64,000 nucleotides of DNA from Phallus indusiatus (taxonomy: Eukaryota; Basidiomycota; Agaricomycetes; Phallales; Phallaceae). This document shows, piece after piece, positions 20,184 through 32,642 of the stretch; the stretch's first letter is position 1, and each line of letters starts with the position of its first letter. The DNA is taken from assembly GCA_027605045.1 (NCBI GenBank), contig JAQFWX010000022.1, forward strand, positions 558,001 through 622,000, in the 5' to 3' direction. The notes below the pieces were generated by a model. That model was not told the origin of the DNA and ran no database searches. It was given only the letters and a program-made list of their open reading frames with translations. Made by a program: the position numbers and the translations under genes.

Positions 20184-21678
20184 TCACATATCACTTGTAT
20201 CCCTAACTAACCTCAAACCTGTTCGCAACCTAACACCACGCTCTTTGCAAACAGAGCTCAGAACCGGGACAGGATCCTCGGAGTTTATGATCAACTGTGA
20301 AAGGGCTTGTAAACTGGGATAATGAAGACCGGCACTCCACTTTTTCTCTACCGTTCCCATATCAGGTGTGACGGTGAGCCCACCTACTTCCACTAGTTTC
20401 AATTTATCAGCTTCAAAAGAGCCGAAAAGAGAAATATCATAAACTCCGTTTGGAAGATGGAGATGTTCTAGATTTCTAAAGTGAAAGGGATTGGAACCGC
20501 AATAAAAAACGTCATGAAATGTGATGTTCCTATTTATCGGATGAAATCCACTGGTTCTATTTGTACGTTGGAAGGCACGTAGAATCAATGTTCGGAGCGT
20601 GTGTTGACAGGAGCTACAAAGTAGGGCGATGGCTTTCATTATGACAGCATTATTATAGCTGACACCCAGATCGAGTATTTGTAGGTAGGTGCGTTTACCC
20701 GTGCTAGATGAAATATTCCAAGACAAATTTCCAGAATAGGACAGATCGTCAAAACTAAGAATGCGTAGAGATTTGGGTAGAATGACTTTGGCGGCTGTAT
20801 TTGGCAACTCCTGAGCTCTGGTCGTTAAAGTGATATGAAGATATTCGAGTCTCTCCAACTCGCCAAATGCACGACCGAAGACTTGAAGAGGCGTGGGATC
20901 TAACAGATTCAGCGATTTGAGGTTGGTGGTCTTTGATAAAGCTTTCGTGATAAATCCGTTAAATGGGCTGGGTAGAGATGACGGTACTATGGGGACAAGA
21001 GAGCTTGTGAACCTGATAGCGACGTGTGATGCTGAAGAGCACATTTTCACCAGGTTTGCCACGTTCTCTTGCCACGATGCCCACTGGCAAGCTGGGTCAG
21101 TGGGTCTATATTTCTGAGCGGTTTTATTGTAAAGGAGTTCGCGATGAGGAGATCGTGTTGGATGGGAAGAGGAAGCCGGTTCATTGAAAACGATGAAACA
21201 CCCGCGTCGACGACTCCGATCATTTGAGGGGGGTGCTGCCCCGTTAATGGGCGCTGGTTCTGAAATCAAGGGACGGGGTCTTCGAGGATTACCGGCGCTG
21301 TATCTGAACTCTGGAAACGAAAAATCCAAGCGCGATACTACTGAAGCAAGTTCACGACCGACATCATTTTTCCCGAAAAGTTTGATCAGGCCTTGGAGCG
21401 CCTCGATTGTATGGACTTGGAGATCTTCAAAAAAGACATCTCTCGCGTTTAGACGCCATGATTTAGACACTGAGGCAAGACAGCGATATATATTGAGTCT
21501 GCTTTGCAACTTCGAGATGACGAATTCGCACAATGGGGGATGTGAAATATCGGTTTTCGCTGCGTAAACGTCTTGAAAGATTGCGCGCCTATTACATCAT
21601 ATAATATTAGTGTAAAGTCAGAGTACCGAAATGCAAGAGAACATGCCACAGTTCAAATGGTAAATCTATCCTAGTCAT
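20184..21678 (-). CDS. F-box-like protein, two exons, 478 aa
   Basis: Exon 1 (21647-21678) encodes MTRIDLPFELW, the start of an F-box (LPxELW). Exon 2 (21588 down to 20184) continues RAIFQDVY ... YRCLASVSKSWRLNARDVFFEDLQVHT, the rest of the F-box. The intron between them is inferred to be GC-AG (GCATGT...TAATAG). The paralogous remnant at 52160 has GT at the same place. A long C-terminal region follows with irregular leucine-rich spacing (LKSLNLLDP, LEYLHITL, LRILSFDDL, LQILDLGVS, LEHLHLPNG), consistent with an LRR-like substrate-recognition domain. F-box proteins bind Skp1 in SCF ubiquitin ligases; the substrate is unknown. Such families are large in Agaricomycetes. Two degenerate relatives lie at 50690-52160 and 61140-62220. 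Confidence 0.72.
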
Positions 21679-24179
21679 GGTTCGAAAAAGGGGTGTGTCA
21701 GTGTTCACGTGTCCATCAGTGCCAATGAGGAATCTGACCCAAGAGGCTGTGTCGCGCCCTCCAATCGAACCACAAACTCAACAGTGGCAGAGGCGCGCAA
21801 ATGCTGGTCAAGGACCACGGTATCAGTCATCTCCTTCAATGAACGGCAACAAACTGTCTTTCTCACAGACACAATGCGATCTCCGAAAATGAGGACCCAG
21901 CTGAACTTACCAACCATTACGAAAGAGGCCTTGTGATATACTTCAGTGCAATGACAGTCAAAGAACGGAAGATCCTATACACTAGTAATAACCCCATCTA
22001 TATCGAAAAATACGCATATACCTTGCTGTACACGTAAATCTAGGCCTGATTATTACCTTCGTGACTGTTTAAATGGTTATTATTCTCAGGGGAGTAATCT
22101 TAGAAGGCTGTGCTCGTTGTTATGTACGAGTATATTAGGACGTTCCACTGGCAGTTTAAAACTTCCTCACGCACCTTGTTATTTTTTTTGCGACCTTCGG
22201 GGCCATGTTTCAATTGGTTGTTTGGATAAATTTCTCGGTTGTTCAACCACTCTGCTGGAATTGTATTGCCACCTGAGTTTAGGTTATCTAATAGATTTTT
22301 CTCATGAATCAGTTTGCTATTTTGTATTCGTAATCTCCATAACAGCGCCATGTGTGCCTATCTGTTCTCAAATCAGCTACATCATGGCTTACCTATATGA
22401 TTATCACGGTTTGAGAGCGATAATTCGAAGTTGATGATGTCAACATGATCTGTGAAAATGGGCAGAGACGAGCCTGTGATCGGGGCGTAACAAGGCGTAA
22501 CAAGATTCCGAGAATGTTAAATTAATGCAACCTTATTTTCATACTCAATTTCTCATGCACGTTTATAAAAGAGCCAACCCGGAGGCTACCCGACTAACCA
22601 ACTTTTTCACACCATTGATCATCGCTATACACGCTTATACACATCTCGCAGCGTATGTGAACTTCTCGCTTATCAGCCATCAGGAAGGTAAATCATGAAA
22701 CCATCCGATCTCGGTGTTCTTCGCCTGGCCGTCGCATCACATCCTATCACATCATGGTGGATTTAAGTCATGTGCGCGGCGAAAGTTGAGCGAGATTACG
22801 AAGAAGTGTTGGAAGTGTAAATGTCAATCCGTTGTCAGGGACGGAGAGGAGTAAAAGAGTTCGCGAGATAAAAAGCGTTCGTGAGAAAGAGATTGGCAGG
22901 AGGTAAACGTCTTGATTGCTGGCGAGCGTGAATTTGACAATGGAGACAGGCATCAAACCATATAAATTTAGGCCATACCTTTTTTTAATTACATTAGGGC
23001 GGAAAATAAATGATTTTTTTAACAGATGGTGTGTTGCCATAATGGACTATGTATACTTTTCAAGGTCGTTTCAATAAACGAGATAAGAAAAAATGAAACA
23101 CAACAGAAGAGGATCGTAATCGTAAGATTTGAACAAATCCACTCAAAGCGGGTATGCAAAATGATTCAAGATAATCAACTTCAGCTTGTTGAAGTATACG
23201 GAGATGAAGAGACAGCAAGACACTAGGGATGCTGAGGTCGCCAAAACTTCTGCCGTCCCCAATCCGTTGCTTTACTTGCATCAGACGAGGACGACATTGA
23301 CATAAGTCAGTTATGATGTCGCCGGCAAGACACCCTTGGGTTTTGGCTATATCTTCGCTTTCTTTTCAAAGAGTACTCGGAAAGACGTTCTGATGACTTG
23401 GAAAGTAGAAGGTTTTCCTGTTAGTAGACTAAGTGAATTGCACTATCGAAAATTGAATTACCGCCGTAGAACTTTTACACAAGTACGTGTCCACCAGTGC
23501 CCAGGCTATGTGTTCGACTCTCATGAATACGATAAATACTAGGTTATGAACAATGTTGCCGCCGAGTTGTCGCGTTCTAAATGTAAGGAATAGAATTTTA
23601 TACCGGCCAGACGAAGATTTTGACGAGAAGAAACTATAAATTTTACGCTTCGCGGAGTTTGAACATTTGAACAATGACGGCGTTATCACGTGAACGTCCG
23701 TGAATAAAATTTGAAGCGAAACAACCTGAAACAACATGGAAGCACTGAACAACCTCAAATGGACTGTGGGACTGGATGGGACTGTGGAGCAAAAGCAATG
23801 CATGCAAAGATTCAGGTAAACGTAAGAAGAATAGATGATATCTGATGAACTAATTTTCAGATGCGCATGCCATAAAAGTGTAACTCAAAACCAAAAGCGG
23901 AAGTTGTAAAAAGGCTGAAAGAGACAAAATTGAGCTCAACTGGGACCGTACGTGATATTTCTTGTCCTAAAGGAGCTCTCGGCTTTGCTGTCCTGGCTGG
24001 ACTGGTCCCAAGCACATGGGAAGTTTCTGTTTTGCTATGTGTAATACAGCCCAATTGATTGTAAGTCCTCTAGACCTTCCTCGCTTTCATATTGCGCCAT
24101 GTGCGGTATACTCGCACATGAGATGACATCTCGGCACCTTAGAAATCGAAGACCGGTATTGTTCCATTTAACTTAGCCT
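21679..24179. other. 2.5 kb without a recognisable gene
   Basis: I read both strands and found only short, low-quality open frames. I saw no LTR with a target duplication and no conserved domain. GT-AG-like pairs occur, but joining them gives no recognisable protein. Confidence 0.5.
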
Positions 24180-24960
24180 CTATAGATCCAATTCGTCCTA
24201 AACTTCACAGCTGTTTATCGATAATTCAGTCACATTCTCTAGTGGCGATTCGCGAATATAATCTCAGGCTGCTATGTACGTATATCAAATCATCATATAC
24301 CAGTGCCATTGATTCAAGCCTTAGAAGTTGCAACCACCGCTTTATTACTATGGGTATTTTGCTCACGTTTCCCAGATAAGTATGTCGCCACATGACTCGT
24401 TTTATTTTTTTTATCGTCTAACCCCCTGTCAACAGTTAATATAGAAACTGTATATCTGGTCGTAAGCTGATTCACCACTGTCATTCGATGAAATCCGAAC
24501 GAGAAATCGGGAGATATCGCTCAAGAGCTAACTGGGCTAATCTGTTCTACATAGTCACTCGTTATCTGCAGGCCTTTCCTTGCCGACTTCGTGTACGCTC
24601 AGTAATATCTGCCCTTCGGTCACTCCCGCATATTTATTGTCGATTGGATCCTAAGAGCTTGTTCGCTAATATATTACTCCCTTAATCCGATTTGTTCATA
24701 ATTACTAATATGTCAGATTTTTCTTGACACAATTAGATTTGATGGAATCTTCAGTGCCAAAGCTTTCGAGGCGCCGTACACCTTTTCTTGGGTTGATTTG
24801 TACAGAGATATTGATAAGAAGAGGTAAGCAACCCAGAAACCCATTAATTTTGAACAGGTCCTGACTACCGTCAGCCATCGCGTCGCATGGCGGCTATTTA
24901 GGTCAATTACACCCGTGTAATGAATTAAAGCGCTAACCTGCACTAACGTCGTTTGCTTTT
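24180..24960 (+). pseudogene. DUF6533-type membrane protein, 5' half only (copy P1)
   Basis: Exon pieces aligned to copies P2 and P4 are as follows. The first exon is near 24180-24268, with ATA where the start codon should be. The exon encoding VATTALLLW is at 24326-24379, and a mini-exon encoding VYIWS lies near 24455. The exon encoding RYRSRANWANLFYIVTRY is at 24514-24570, and the next membrane segment (TFSWVDLYRDIDKKR-like, altered) is at about 24717-24825. The 3' half is missing. Loss of the start codon and of the C-terminal exons mark it as dead. Confidence 0.6.
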
Positions 24961-25228
24961 TTTTTGATATAAAAAGAGATTAGCGCCTCGATTCATTAAG
25001 TAAGGCGGTTTCTGTTTAACCTTTTCACACTGTCGTTTTCGACATCACGGTAATGAGATGATATCTCGGGCGATGTATCGATTAAGCAGTAGCTCAACGT
25101 CAGTGATTGGGTTATCATCTCTGATGCTTCAGAGACAGAATCCAGATCACAGATCAACGTCAGCAGTGAGCTTTATATACCTACAATCTGGGATGGTTTC
25201 ATACATCTGCATTGACACTTGAGCCTCC

Positions 25229-26882
25229 ATGGATTTTTCTCTCTTGTCAGCCGAAACTTCACAAATGCTTGTCAACAATCTCTCCGCATTCTCTAGTGGC
25301 GAATATCACCTTGGTACGTATATTATGAAATAATAATCGATTGCCGTAACCGGTTCAATTCTTTCTCCCAAGTTGCGACTACCAGTTTGTTGTTATGGGA
25401 TATCTTGCTCACCTTTGAAAGAGAAGTATGTCGTAAAATGACGCTTTGTTTTATTATCCTCTAATCTTTTGGCATAGGAGCGTTATATCTGGTCGTGAGC
25501 TATTTTTTCTTTTCAGTTTATTCTCGCTGAAAGCCAGGTGCGAAATTGCTAGATATCACTCAAGAGCCAATTGGACCACTATATTCTATATAATCACCCG
25601 TTATGTGCCTTTTATTGCTAACGTGTACGCCAAGCGATATTTACCACTAATTATCTTGCATACTGATTAATTTTATTGAAGGACTTCTTTGATATTACTC
25701 CTGCACTCTAATTCATTTCCAACCTCTGAACCGCTGAATTTGGTTAGACACGATGAAATGTTTACTAAGATATTCCGGGCACTGTATACCTCTTCGTGGT
25801 TAGTTGTATTGATTTGCACGGAGATACTCTTTATAAAAAGAAGTAAGCGATTTTCATTGTTTTATATCTCGAACGATTCTGACTACAGTCAGTCGTTGCG
25901 TTGTATGACAGCTCACGACTGCTTTTACGTACCTTAGCGGGCTTTTGTGCTTGCGAAATAATTTCTGCGATTGTTCTAATTTCGTTGGCTGACAGGCAGG
26001 TATATCCGACCTAACTTTGTCACCGTGTCCGAGTCAAAACTTCTAATCATTGAACCTTATTGCTTTTTTAGATGTCGACACCTGTTTCCCCACAGCCGTC
26101 CGCGTCGTCACTATTCTCTCTTCAAACCTACTTTACGTACGCAATATTAATATCTCCCAGAATGAGAGCCTGACACTGATGGATTATAATGACAGGATTC
26201 CAGAACTTGCATTTCAAGCCCTCTTATTTGTGCTCGCAGCAAGAATAATAGTTATAAGATGGAAAGATGTAGTATCAGAAAGGCCCTCAGGGATCCAGAC
26301 CAACGGGTTTACAAACAAACCCACAATTAGCCTCCTGGCAACTGTGATCCGTGATGGGTTATGTAGTTACTGTTACAATCTGTGTGCGTGGTTAACTCTT
26401 TTTTTCTCTCTTATCAGCTGACGCCACAGTCAATAAAATAGGTGGACTACTTGTGATTGCAGTAATTCGGCCAACGTTTTTGAGTGGTCCTCTTGGACTA
26501 CCTAATATACTGTAAGTGTTTGTACAACTCTCGAATGGTCCTAATAATTAAATAATGTAAACCATGAAAGCTGGTCCTCTGTCAGTTTGTCAGTCACGGT
26601 AAGTGAAGACGTGTTTTGCTATGATAATTTATAGACCACGTTTATTAGAGTGCTCGTTTGGTTTTGAATGTGCGTTGCGCTACAACAAGAGTGAATAATC
26701 TGTCAACACCCGGTTCATGTGTTGGCACCAGTTTTGAATTTATTCAAGGTGCCCGGACTAATTTTACACCGAGAAATGATGATTTCTCTGTGTCATACAG
26801 TTATGAATTTGGACCCGATTCAGACTTTGACAGCGATGATCTGGGTCGAGGTACTGCTAGTGACGCCTCCTTAGGGCCTTAG
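25229..26882 (+). CDS. DUF6533-type multi-pass membrane protein (copy P2)
   Basis: ATG at 25229 (MDFSLLSAETSQ). Successive exons joined by short introns encode VATTSLLLWDILLTF, a YIWS mini-exon, and YHSRANWTTIFYIITRYVPFIAN, the signature block of Agaricomycete DUF6533 proteins. Later membrane segments follow (LYTSSWLVVLICTEILFI, ALYDSSRLLLRTLAGF, ELAFQALLFVLAARIIVI), then a conserved VIRDGLCSYCYNLCAWL and the loop FLSGPLGLPNIL. The hydrophilic C-terminal exon (from about 26651) has LVLNVR and an acidic Asp/Ser tail, ending at 26880-26882. The topology looks like about seven transmembrane helices. The function of this family is unknown. It looks largely intact, but exon borders are hand-inferred and small lesions may exist. 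Confidence 0.58.
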
Positions 26883-27359
26883 CATTGGCAGAGTGAGCTG
26901 AATAGTTTTATCTAAATAAAAGACATCATGTAAAATATTCCGTCATTCATTCAACTGTCTCAAATGCTGATAAAATTGATTTATATCGAGAAGGATTTTG
27001 ACTGCCACGACGCGCATATATGTATACCAGCGGCGTTTCAGCTGTCGTCGAGGTCAGATCGGCAACATGCGGATAATATGTATATGTGCATTCTTCGCCT
27101 CACAGGAGATTTCCCTCAATAATCAATCAATTAGACAACTGCGCACGCAGCCGAAACTGAGCTTCACATAGGTTGTCGTATCGCAAAAATCGGAACTACC
27201 TCATACAAAGTTATGTAATTAACGAATCAAACCAAAAGAAGCGAAGCAGGCGCCTTGATTCTTATCAATTATGTAACTTTGAATAAAGCGCTTTTGATTT
27301 TTGTGATTTTCTCAGAGCTCCCACATGAGATGGAGTCTCCGGCGCAAACGTTAATGAAA
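26883..27359. other. 3' flank of copy P2, repeated after copy P5
   Basis: There is no gene here. The stretch near 26990-27030 (GACTGCCACGACGCGCATATAT) resembles 59199-59221, the 3' flank of another DUF6533 copy, so flanks were duplicated with the genes. Confidence 0.5.
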
Positions 27360-27648
27360 ACGCACTGATCGAATCGTGGGATATAATTCGAAGATGGTTT
27401 TATGTCAGTTTCTCGATCACACGTGAGAAGAGTGTCATTATTGGTGAATATGTACAGACCTTTTCAAGAGCACTCGCTTGGATCTGAACCTCCGCGCCGC
27501 GACGGCCACGCAAACAGGCCCTGGAGCGAACAATATCATAACTATCTTAACATCGCACGCTGGCACCCATCTATCAGTTCTCTAAGGCTTTGGGTCTTCT
27601 CTTACGTACACCGGGAGGTGATGAATTCTCAGCGTCACCTCATTATTA

Positions 27649-28355
27649 TGTCGCAAAAATCCAAACCAGTTTATAAACTAAATCAAGTTTATTTATTCGA
27701 TAGGTCGTTTATTTTGTATTTATAATTCAATATCTCACAACGTACAGAAATTATTTTTCGCCCCTGTGCCTTCATTTTTAATTTTTCTCACCAATGAGTG
27801 TGCTGCGACTTCGCCTGAGTTGTGATCGGGTAAAAACCATTCACCGGCTAATCGTTAAGCGTCTCATACAGCAAAAAAAGGAGGATGGTCTGTGCGCATG
27901 CTCAGGCTCCTATATACACTCGAGACTTCGTTGCATTTCGCGTTGCGCCCACTTAGTAGTAGTCTTAGTATTCTAATAATAGTTCTAATAGTGGTTCTAA
28001 TAGTGGTTCTAATAGTGGTTCTAATAGTAGTCTAATAGCAAACCTAGTAGTTAGCGGTGTAGTAATTTTTAGTATATTAATAGTTGTATTATTTCGTAGT
28101 GCCAGTGTAGACTATGTATGTACATATAAATACAATATAATGTTTTAATGACTACTCTAACTTGTGATTTGACATTAAGAAAAACAATCAAATTGTTATA
28201 AAAAAGGACTCGAGAAAAAAAAATCTGCTCATTTGATTTATAAACTCAACCTGACGAATTTTTATTGCCTTGAAAAGTTTATAAATAGTTTATAAACCAC
28301 CTCGGCGCCTCTCGATTTATAATTGATTATAAATCCCATTTCGGTTTTTGCGACA
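27649..28355. mobile_element. MITE-like element (707 bp) with TA target duplication
   Basis: The ends are inverted repeats beginning TGTCGCAAAAA. TA dinucleotides flank it at 27647-27648 and 28356-28357, inside the last exon of copy P3. It has no coding capacity. The interior is rich in GTTTATAAAC words and a 12-bp tandem repeat. TA duplications are typical of Tc1/mariner-type elements. Partial relatives are at 30538 and 50633. Confidence 0.75.
27982..28029. repeat. 12-bp tandem repeat, four units
   Basis: GTTCTAATAGTG is repeated four times (the last unit ends GTA) inside the MITE. Confidence 0.9.
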
Positions 28356-28500
28356 TACGATTTTAAACACGATTCGGGTTCTGACCACGATGATTAGTAC
28401 GCGCTGATTCATATTTCATTTGCCGCCACAGCCATGTGTGAAATAGTGTTGTATATATCTATACATTCTTGGGTATTAAATCCCGTTTATACCAGGTCCT

Positions 28501-28527
28501 TTATGTATGTATGTATGTATGTATGTT
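28501..28527. repeat. TATG microsatellite
   Basis: Uninterrupted TATG/GTAT tetranucleotide run upstream of copy P4. Confidence 0.9.
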
Positions 28528-28684
28528 ATACTTAATTCTTACAGCCTAAACCTAAATGCAAGTTGCTGCAGGCTGTGCAGTGCCCTCGGATATTAGTGAG
28601 ATGAGATACTTTGCGTGGTTAGAGACCAATTGTCAGAGTATCTCAGTTATTCCTCCTCGTAGGTAGCTTTTATCCTGGACCTCG

Positions 28685-30431
28685 ATGAACCTTTCTCTTC
28701 GGAAACCATTCGACTTGGAACCTTTATTCTTTATCGGGAATCTACTCACACTCTCCTATGGCGCATACGGCATTGGTGAGCACATGTATTAAAGTTTTGA
28801 TGAATGATTCAATTTTTTAATTTAGTTGCCACCACTACCCTGCTGCTGTGGGATATCATGATCACGTCACCCAGAGAAGTCAAAGAGCTTCGTTTGATTC
28901 TTCCATCTGAATTATCTAACCCCTAAACTTTGGCAATAGAAAAAATATATCTGGCGGTAAGCTCATTTTTCAAAATATTCTTGCCAAAAGCCGAGCGGGA
29001 GATCGGTACTACATAGATATCACTCAAACCCTAATTGGATCACTCTATTCTACATGATCACTCGTTATGTGCCTTTCATTACCAATGCGTATGTCAATCA
29101 ATTATTCCCCATATTTACATGTATTGATTTATAAGGGCTTGCCTAATATTAATGCTGCAGCTTGACTTATTCAGGGTTTCTGGCGCTCTGAATTTCTTCA
29201 AAACAATTGAACTCGCTCGACTACTTGTCAATATTCTCACAATACTATATATAGTTGTTTGGTTAATTTTGTTAATTTCCGCGGAGATACTTTTCATAAG
29301 AAGAGGTGAGCGACGAGGATGCCACTATTTCATCTTTTGTAGTATAGATTCTGACAGTAGCCACTGGGACGGGATAGTCGTGGCCTTGCACGGGGGGTCA
29401 CGACTTCTTTCACGTTTCCTAACTGGTTTTCTTGTCTGCGAATTAGTTTCCGCGTTTATTATGTATCTGCGCACTATGCCGGTATGTTTAAAATTGGACA
29501 CCCTATCACATTTTCTGTTTTTTTTTTTTTTTTGTAATGGAGCTAAAGTCTGTAAAGTGTTTGGACATAGTCCAGCATTCACGGACAGCTGGTGAATCAC
29601 GCGTCCTATCACATTTTCTGAATATTCCTCAAGATGTCACTTTCAAAACCGATGGTGATACATTTTTCTTCACGAACGCCTGTCAATGCCATCGTAATGT
29701 TAATACCTTCTGGAGGAATATTTCCGTACGAAAATGAATGACTACTTAATGATAAGCACTGATTGTTCATGATATTTAGGTTTCCCGAAATTGCGTTCCA
29801 GGCTTTCTTGGTCATGCTGGTCATAAAAGTGGTAATATCAGATTGGAAGGGAATATCAAAGAGAAATTTCTTATTAATTGTCGTCCGCGATGGGCTATGG
29901 AGTTACGTCTGTAACCTGTGTGCGTGGTTGATCATATTTTTTCTCTGTTATTCTTATGTAATGCGAGCGGAAAAATAATAGGTGGTCTGCTTATAATTGT
30001 CTTTCATCCAATCTACTTGATTGGACCCCTTGGGCTCCCAAATATACTGTAAGCTATTGCCATTTCTCTATATCGTACCATTGAAAATGTGCTGATTGAA
30101 TTTTTGCGAAAATAAGATGGTCCTTCGTTAGTTTCTCGATCACCGTACGTACTAATTCAAATGCTATGAATACAAATATGCACATATTCATGATTTCATA
30201 TATTTCTCTTAGAGCACTCGTCTGATTTTGAACCTTCGTGCTGCGGCAGCAAAACAATCAAGAGCGAACAACGGCTCATCTGCTGGCCGCAGTGGTGTTG
30301 GCACCCACTTGACGTTTTTTCAAGGTATTCAGTCTTTTCTCACATTTGGTGCACCCGAGAACGATGAATTCGCGGCATCATATCATTATGGCGATTTTGG
30401 ACACGATTCGGATTCCGACAACGACGATTAG
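28685..30431 (+). CDS. DUF6533-type multi-pass membrane protein (copy P4)
   Basis: ATG at 28685 (MNLSLRKPFD). The exon series parallels P2: VATTTLLLWDIMITSPRE, a KYIWR mini-exon, YHSNPNWITLFYMITRYVPFITN, FRVSGALNFFKTIELARLL with the membrane segment LYIVVWLILLISAEILFI, and GSRLLSRFLTGFLVCELVSAFI. A later exon has FPEIAFQAFLVMLVIKVVI and VRDGLWSYVCNLCAWLIIFF. The C-terminal exon (about 30212-30431) encodes STRLILNLRAAAAKQ and an acidic DSDSDNDD tail. About seven membrane segments are expected; function is unknown. A T-run of about 17 bases (near 29518-29534) sits in an intron or decayed exon, so expression is doubtful. Confidence 0.58.
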
Positions 30432-30537
30432 CACTTGTTCATTAATCATGGTATAATTCTGTGCGCATTGACAGAGATAATTTAGCGTTATGTATACATG
30501 TTGTATATCGATTTTATACCCGAGATTTGTTTCAGTC

Positions 30538-30660
30538 TGTCACAAAAACCTGGCCAGGTTTATAAACCTCGTGAAGTTTATAAACCTCGTGAAGTTTATA
30601 AACCTTGTGAAGTTTATAAACCATTCTTAATCCTGGTTAGTAGTTTTAAATCATTTATTT
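30538..30660. repeat. MITE-end remnant with 18-bp tandem repeat
   Basis: It begins TGTCACAAAAACC, like the MITE end at 27649. It then has 3.6 tandem copies of an 18-bp unit, GTTTATAAACCTCGTGAA (30558-30622). It lies just 3' of copy P4. I found no matching right end. Confidence 0.65.
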
Positions 30661-32246
30661 ACTTCCCCCCCATATATTTTATAGTTTAATTAACACGAGT
30701 AGAGATTGAATTGGTACATTAGCCGGAGGCTTGATGCGGGCGGATGCCGTGACAGCGACTTGCGATCATTACCGGTATGACACGGGAAAGAGTAATAAGA
30801 AAGGAAGAGGAGAAGGATTTTAACGAGCGGTTCAAAATGTAGATATTATAACTTCCGTGAATCTAAGAAAAACCGTACAAATGCGTCACTATCAATCAGA
30901 TCATTGAGAAAATAAATTTTTTTTTTGTTCAAAGGAAAAATGGGAATAAAGTGACAGCCCCGAATGATGTACTGGAGACTAACAAATTCAATGCCTTGTT
31001 CTTCGAAAGCTTGCATTCCTTCCCACAAAATGCCCTTCAATACCGATGGTGCAAGTGTTTTAATCAGCGCAAGATCACATTGTCGGCCTTCTGAGTCTGT
31101 GCAGGTAAAAATGAATAAAAGTTGAGCAAATGAGATTGGGTTGGTGTTTATTGCGACGAAATCGAAGCGTTGACGTCCATGGAAGTCAGTATTGCAACGG
31201 AGGATGTCTCTTGACAATCGCCAATCTTCCATTGACCGAAATGTGATATAAAGGCATTTGAAAGGCTGAATCTAGAAAAAGAATAGTCATGTTTGTGTAG
31301 AAACGGATATATATTGTACTAACAACAGTATCACGATTTATCGACGGCTTCTGCTCATCCGAGATCTCATCCATAAACTCCAGCAGCTTTGACACAAAGT
31401 GAGAAAAGTCGGAATCTCCCGAATTATTTTCTTCTACCTCGGATAACATCATGACGGCCGAAGGGGAGCCAAACTTATAATGAGTCTCAATTTCATCCGT
31501 CTTCCGTTCTGCATCTTCATTGATTTCAGGGATTTCATCACCCGTTGAGTTGCGCTCCTTTTCAAATTGATCCACAAACATTCGTATTCGAGCCACCGCC
31601 TCCTGATTTTCATCAATCTTAACCATCTAATCATGTGTATTAATTAATCTGTAAATAGTACAAATATTATTTTTTACCTGAGCTTCAACCATTTTACGAT
31701 TTGTCTGGTCGTATGCCTGTTGTACTTCTTGTTGGAAACCTTCGCCGGGACGAGTTGAGTAACCGTCAATGCACCCTTTTCGACGCAAATCTTCTAAAGC
31801 CTGACGCATCATATGATGTTTAGGGTAGTCAAATGGCTTTTCATAAGGTTCACTGATGTCCTTTACATTGTTAATTCATTTGGAATTTGGAAAATTCATG
31901 TTAATTCAGGCTCACCATGCAAAGCTTGTGATATTCCAGTATGACAGTTTTTTCCAAATATAAAATTTGATGTTCAGTGAGAACTTTGAGACCAATAACA
32001 GCGCGGAATATTGCACACCACCGAATTGCTTGAAGAAGGGGAGATTGTGCTGAAAGAAATGGTGCGATACATGGAACAATGCACTATTATTTGTGTGAAT
32101 ATCATGCAAAACCATAATAAAATATGTATGCCTTCAAAACATCACGATAAGAGTTTCCGTCAGTAAAATTTAAGCTAATGACCTCCTTAAAATGTCTCAG
32201 CCTGGGCCAAGGTGGTACTTGCATCATGCTACGCTCAAGTTGACAT

Positions 32247-32642
32247 TGTTAGGGCTACTCAGCTCACACTAGAGGGAGGGGATCCTAAGAGAATATATTG
32301 GAAGGGAAACTAACTACTCACCTAGAGGGAGGGGATCCTAAGAGAACAAGCTTAGGGACCCTCACTCTAGGTACAGCTACTATATACATAAAACGACGAC
32401 GCGGCGTGCGGCCCTGACACAGCTAAGTGCCAGGCGCCCAAGCCGAACCTAAGCGACGTGATGTCACGGGCATCACGCCGGGTACGAGCGCGCGACGCGC
32501 GCGAGTAGAGAAAGTGAAATAGAGACAGAACAAGGAAACGGAGAGTGAAAGTAAAATATGGAAATGATAAATAAAATAGAAAAGGAACGATGCCGATGAT
32601 AATAAATAAGAAAATGAGAGACGGCGGTAGCGTACCCTGACA
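32247..32642 (-). mobile_element. Solo LTR of element T family
   Basis: TGTTAGGG...CCCTGACA (396 bp) with an exact 5-bp duplication, GACAT (32242-32246, 32643-32647). It is inserted in the Plavaka pseudogene. Confidence 0.95.

Larger units (their letters stand above)
27360..28397 (+). pseudogene. DUF6533-type C-terminal exon, split by a MITE (copy P3)
   Basis: The segment near 27470 encodes STRLDLNLRAA, matching the last exon of other copies. It runs to 27648, is interrupted by the MITE at 27649-28355, and ends in a GSDHDD-stop tail at 28397. There is an internal stop, and the upstream exons are missing. Confidence 0.6.

Noticed and set aside
28501..28527. TATG run as part of a regulatory array
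   Set aside because: A plain tetranucleotide microsatellite explains it.
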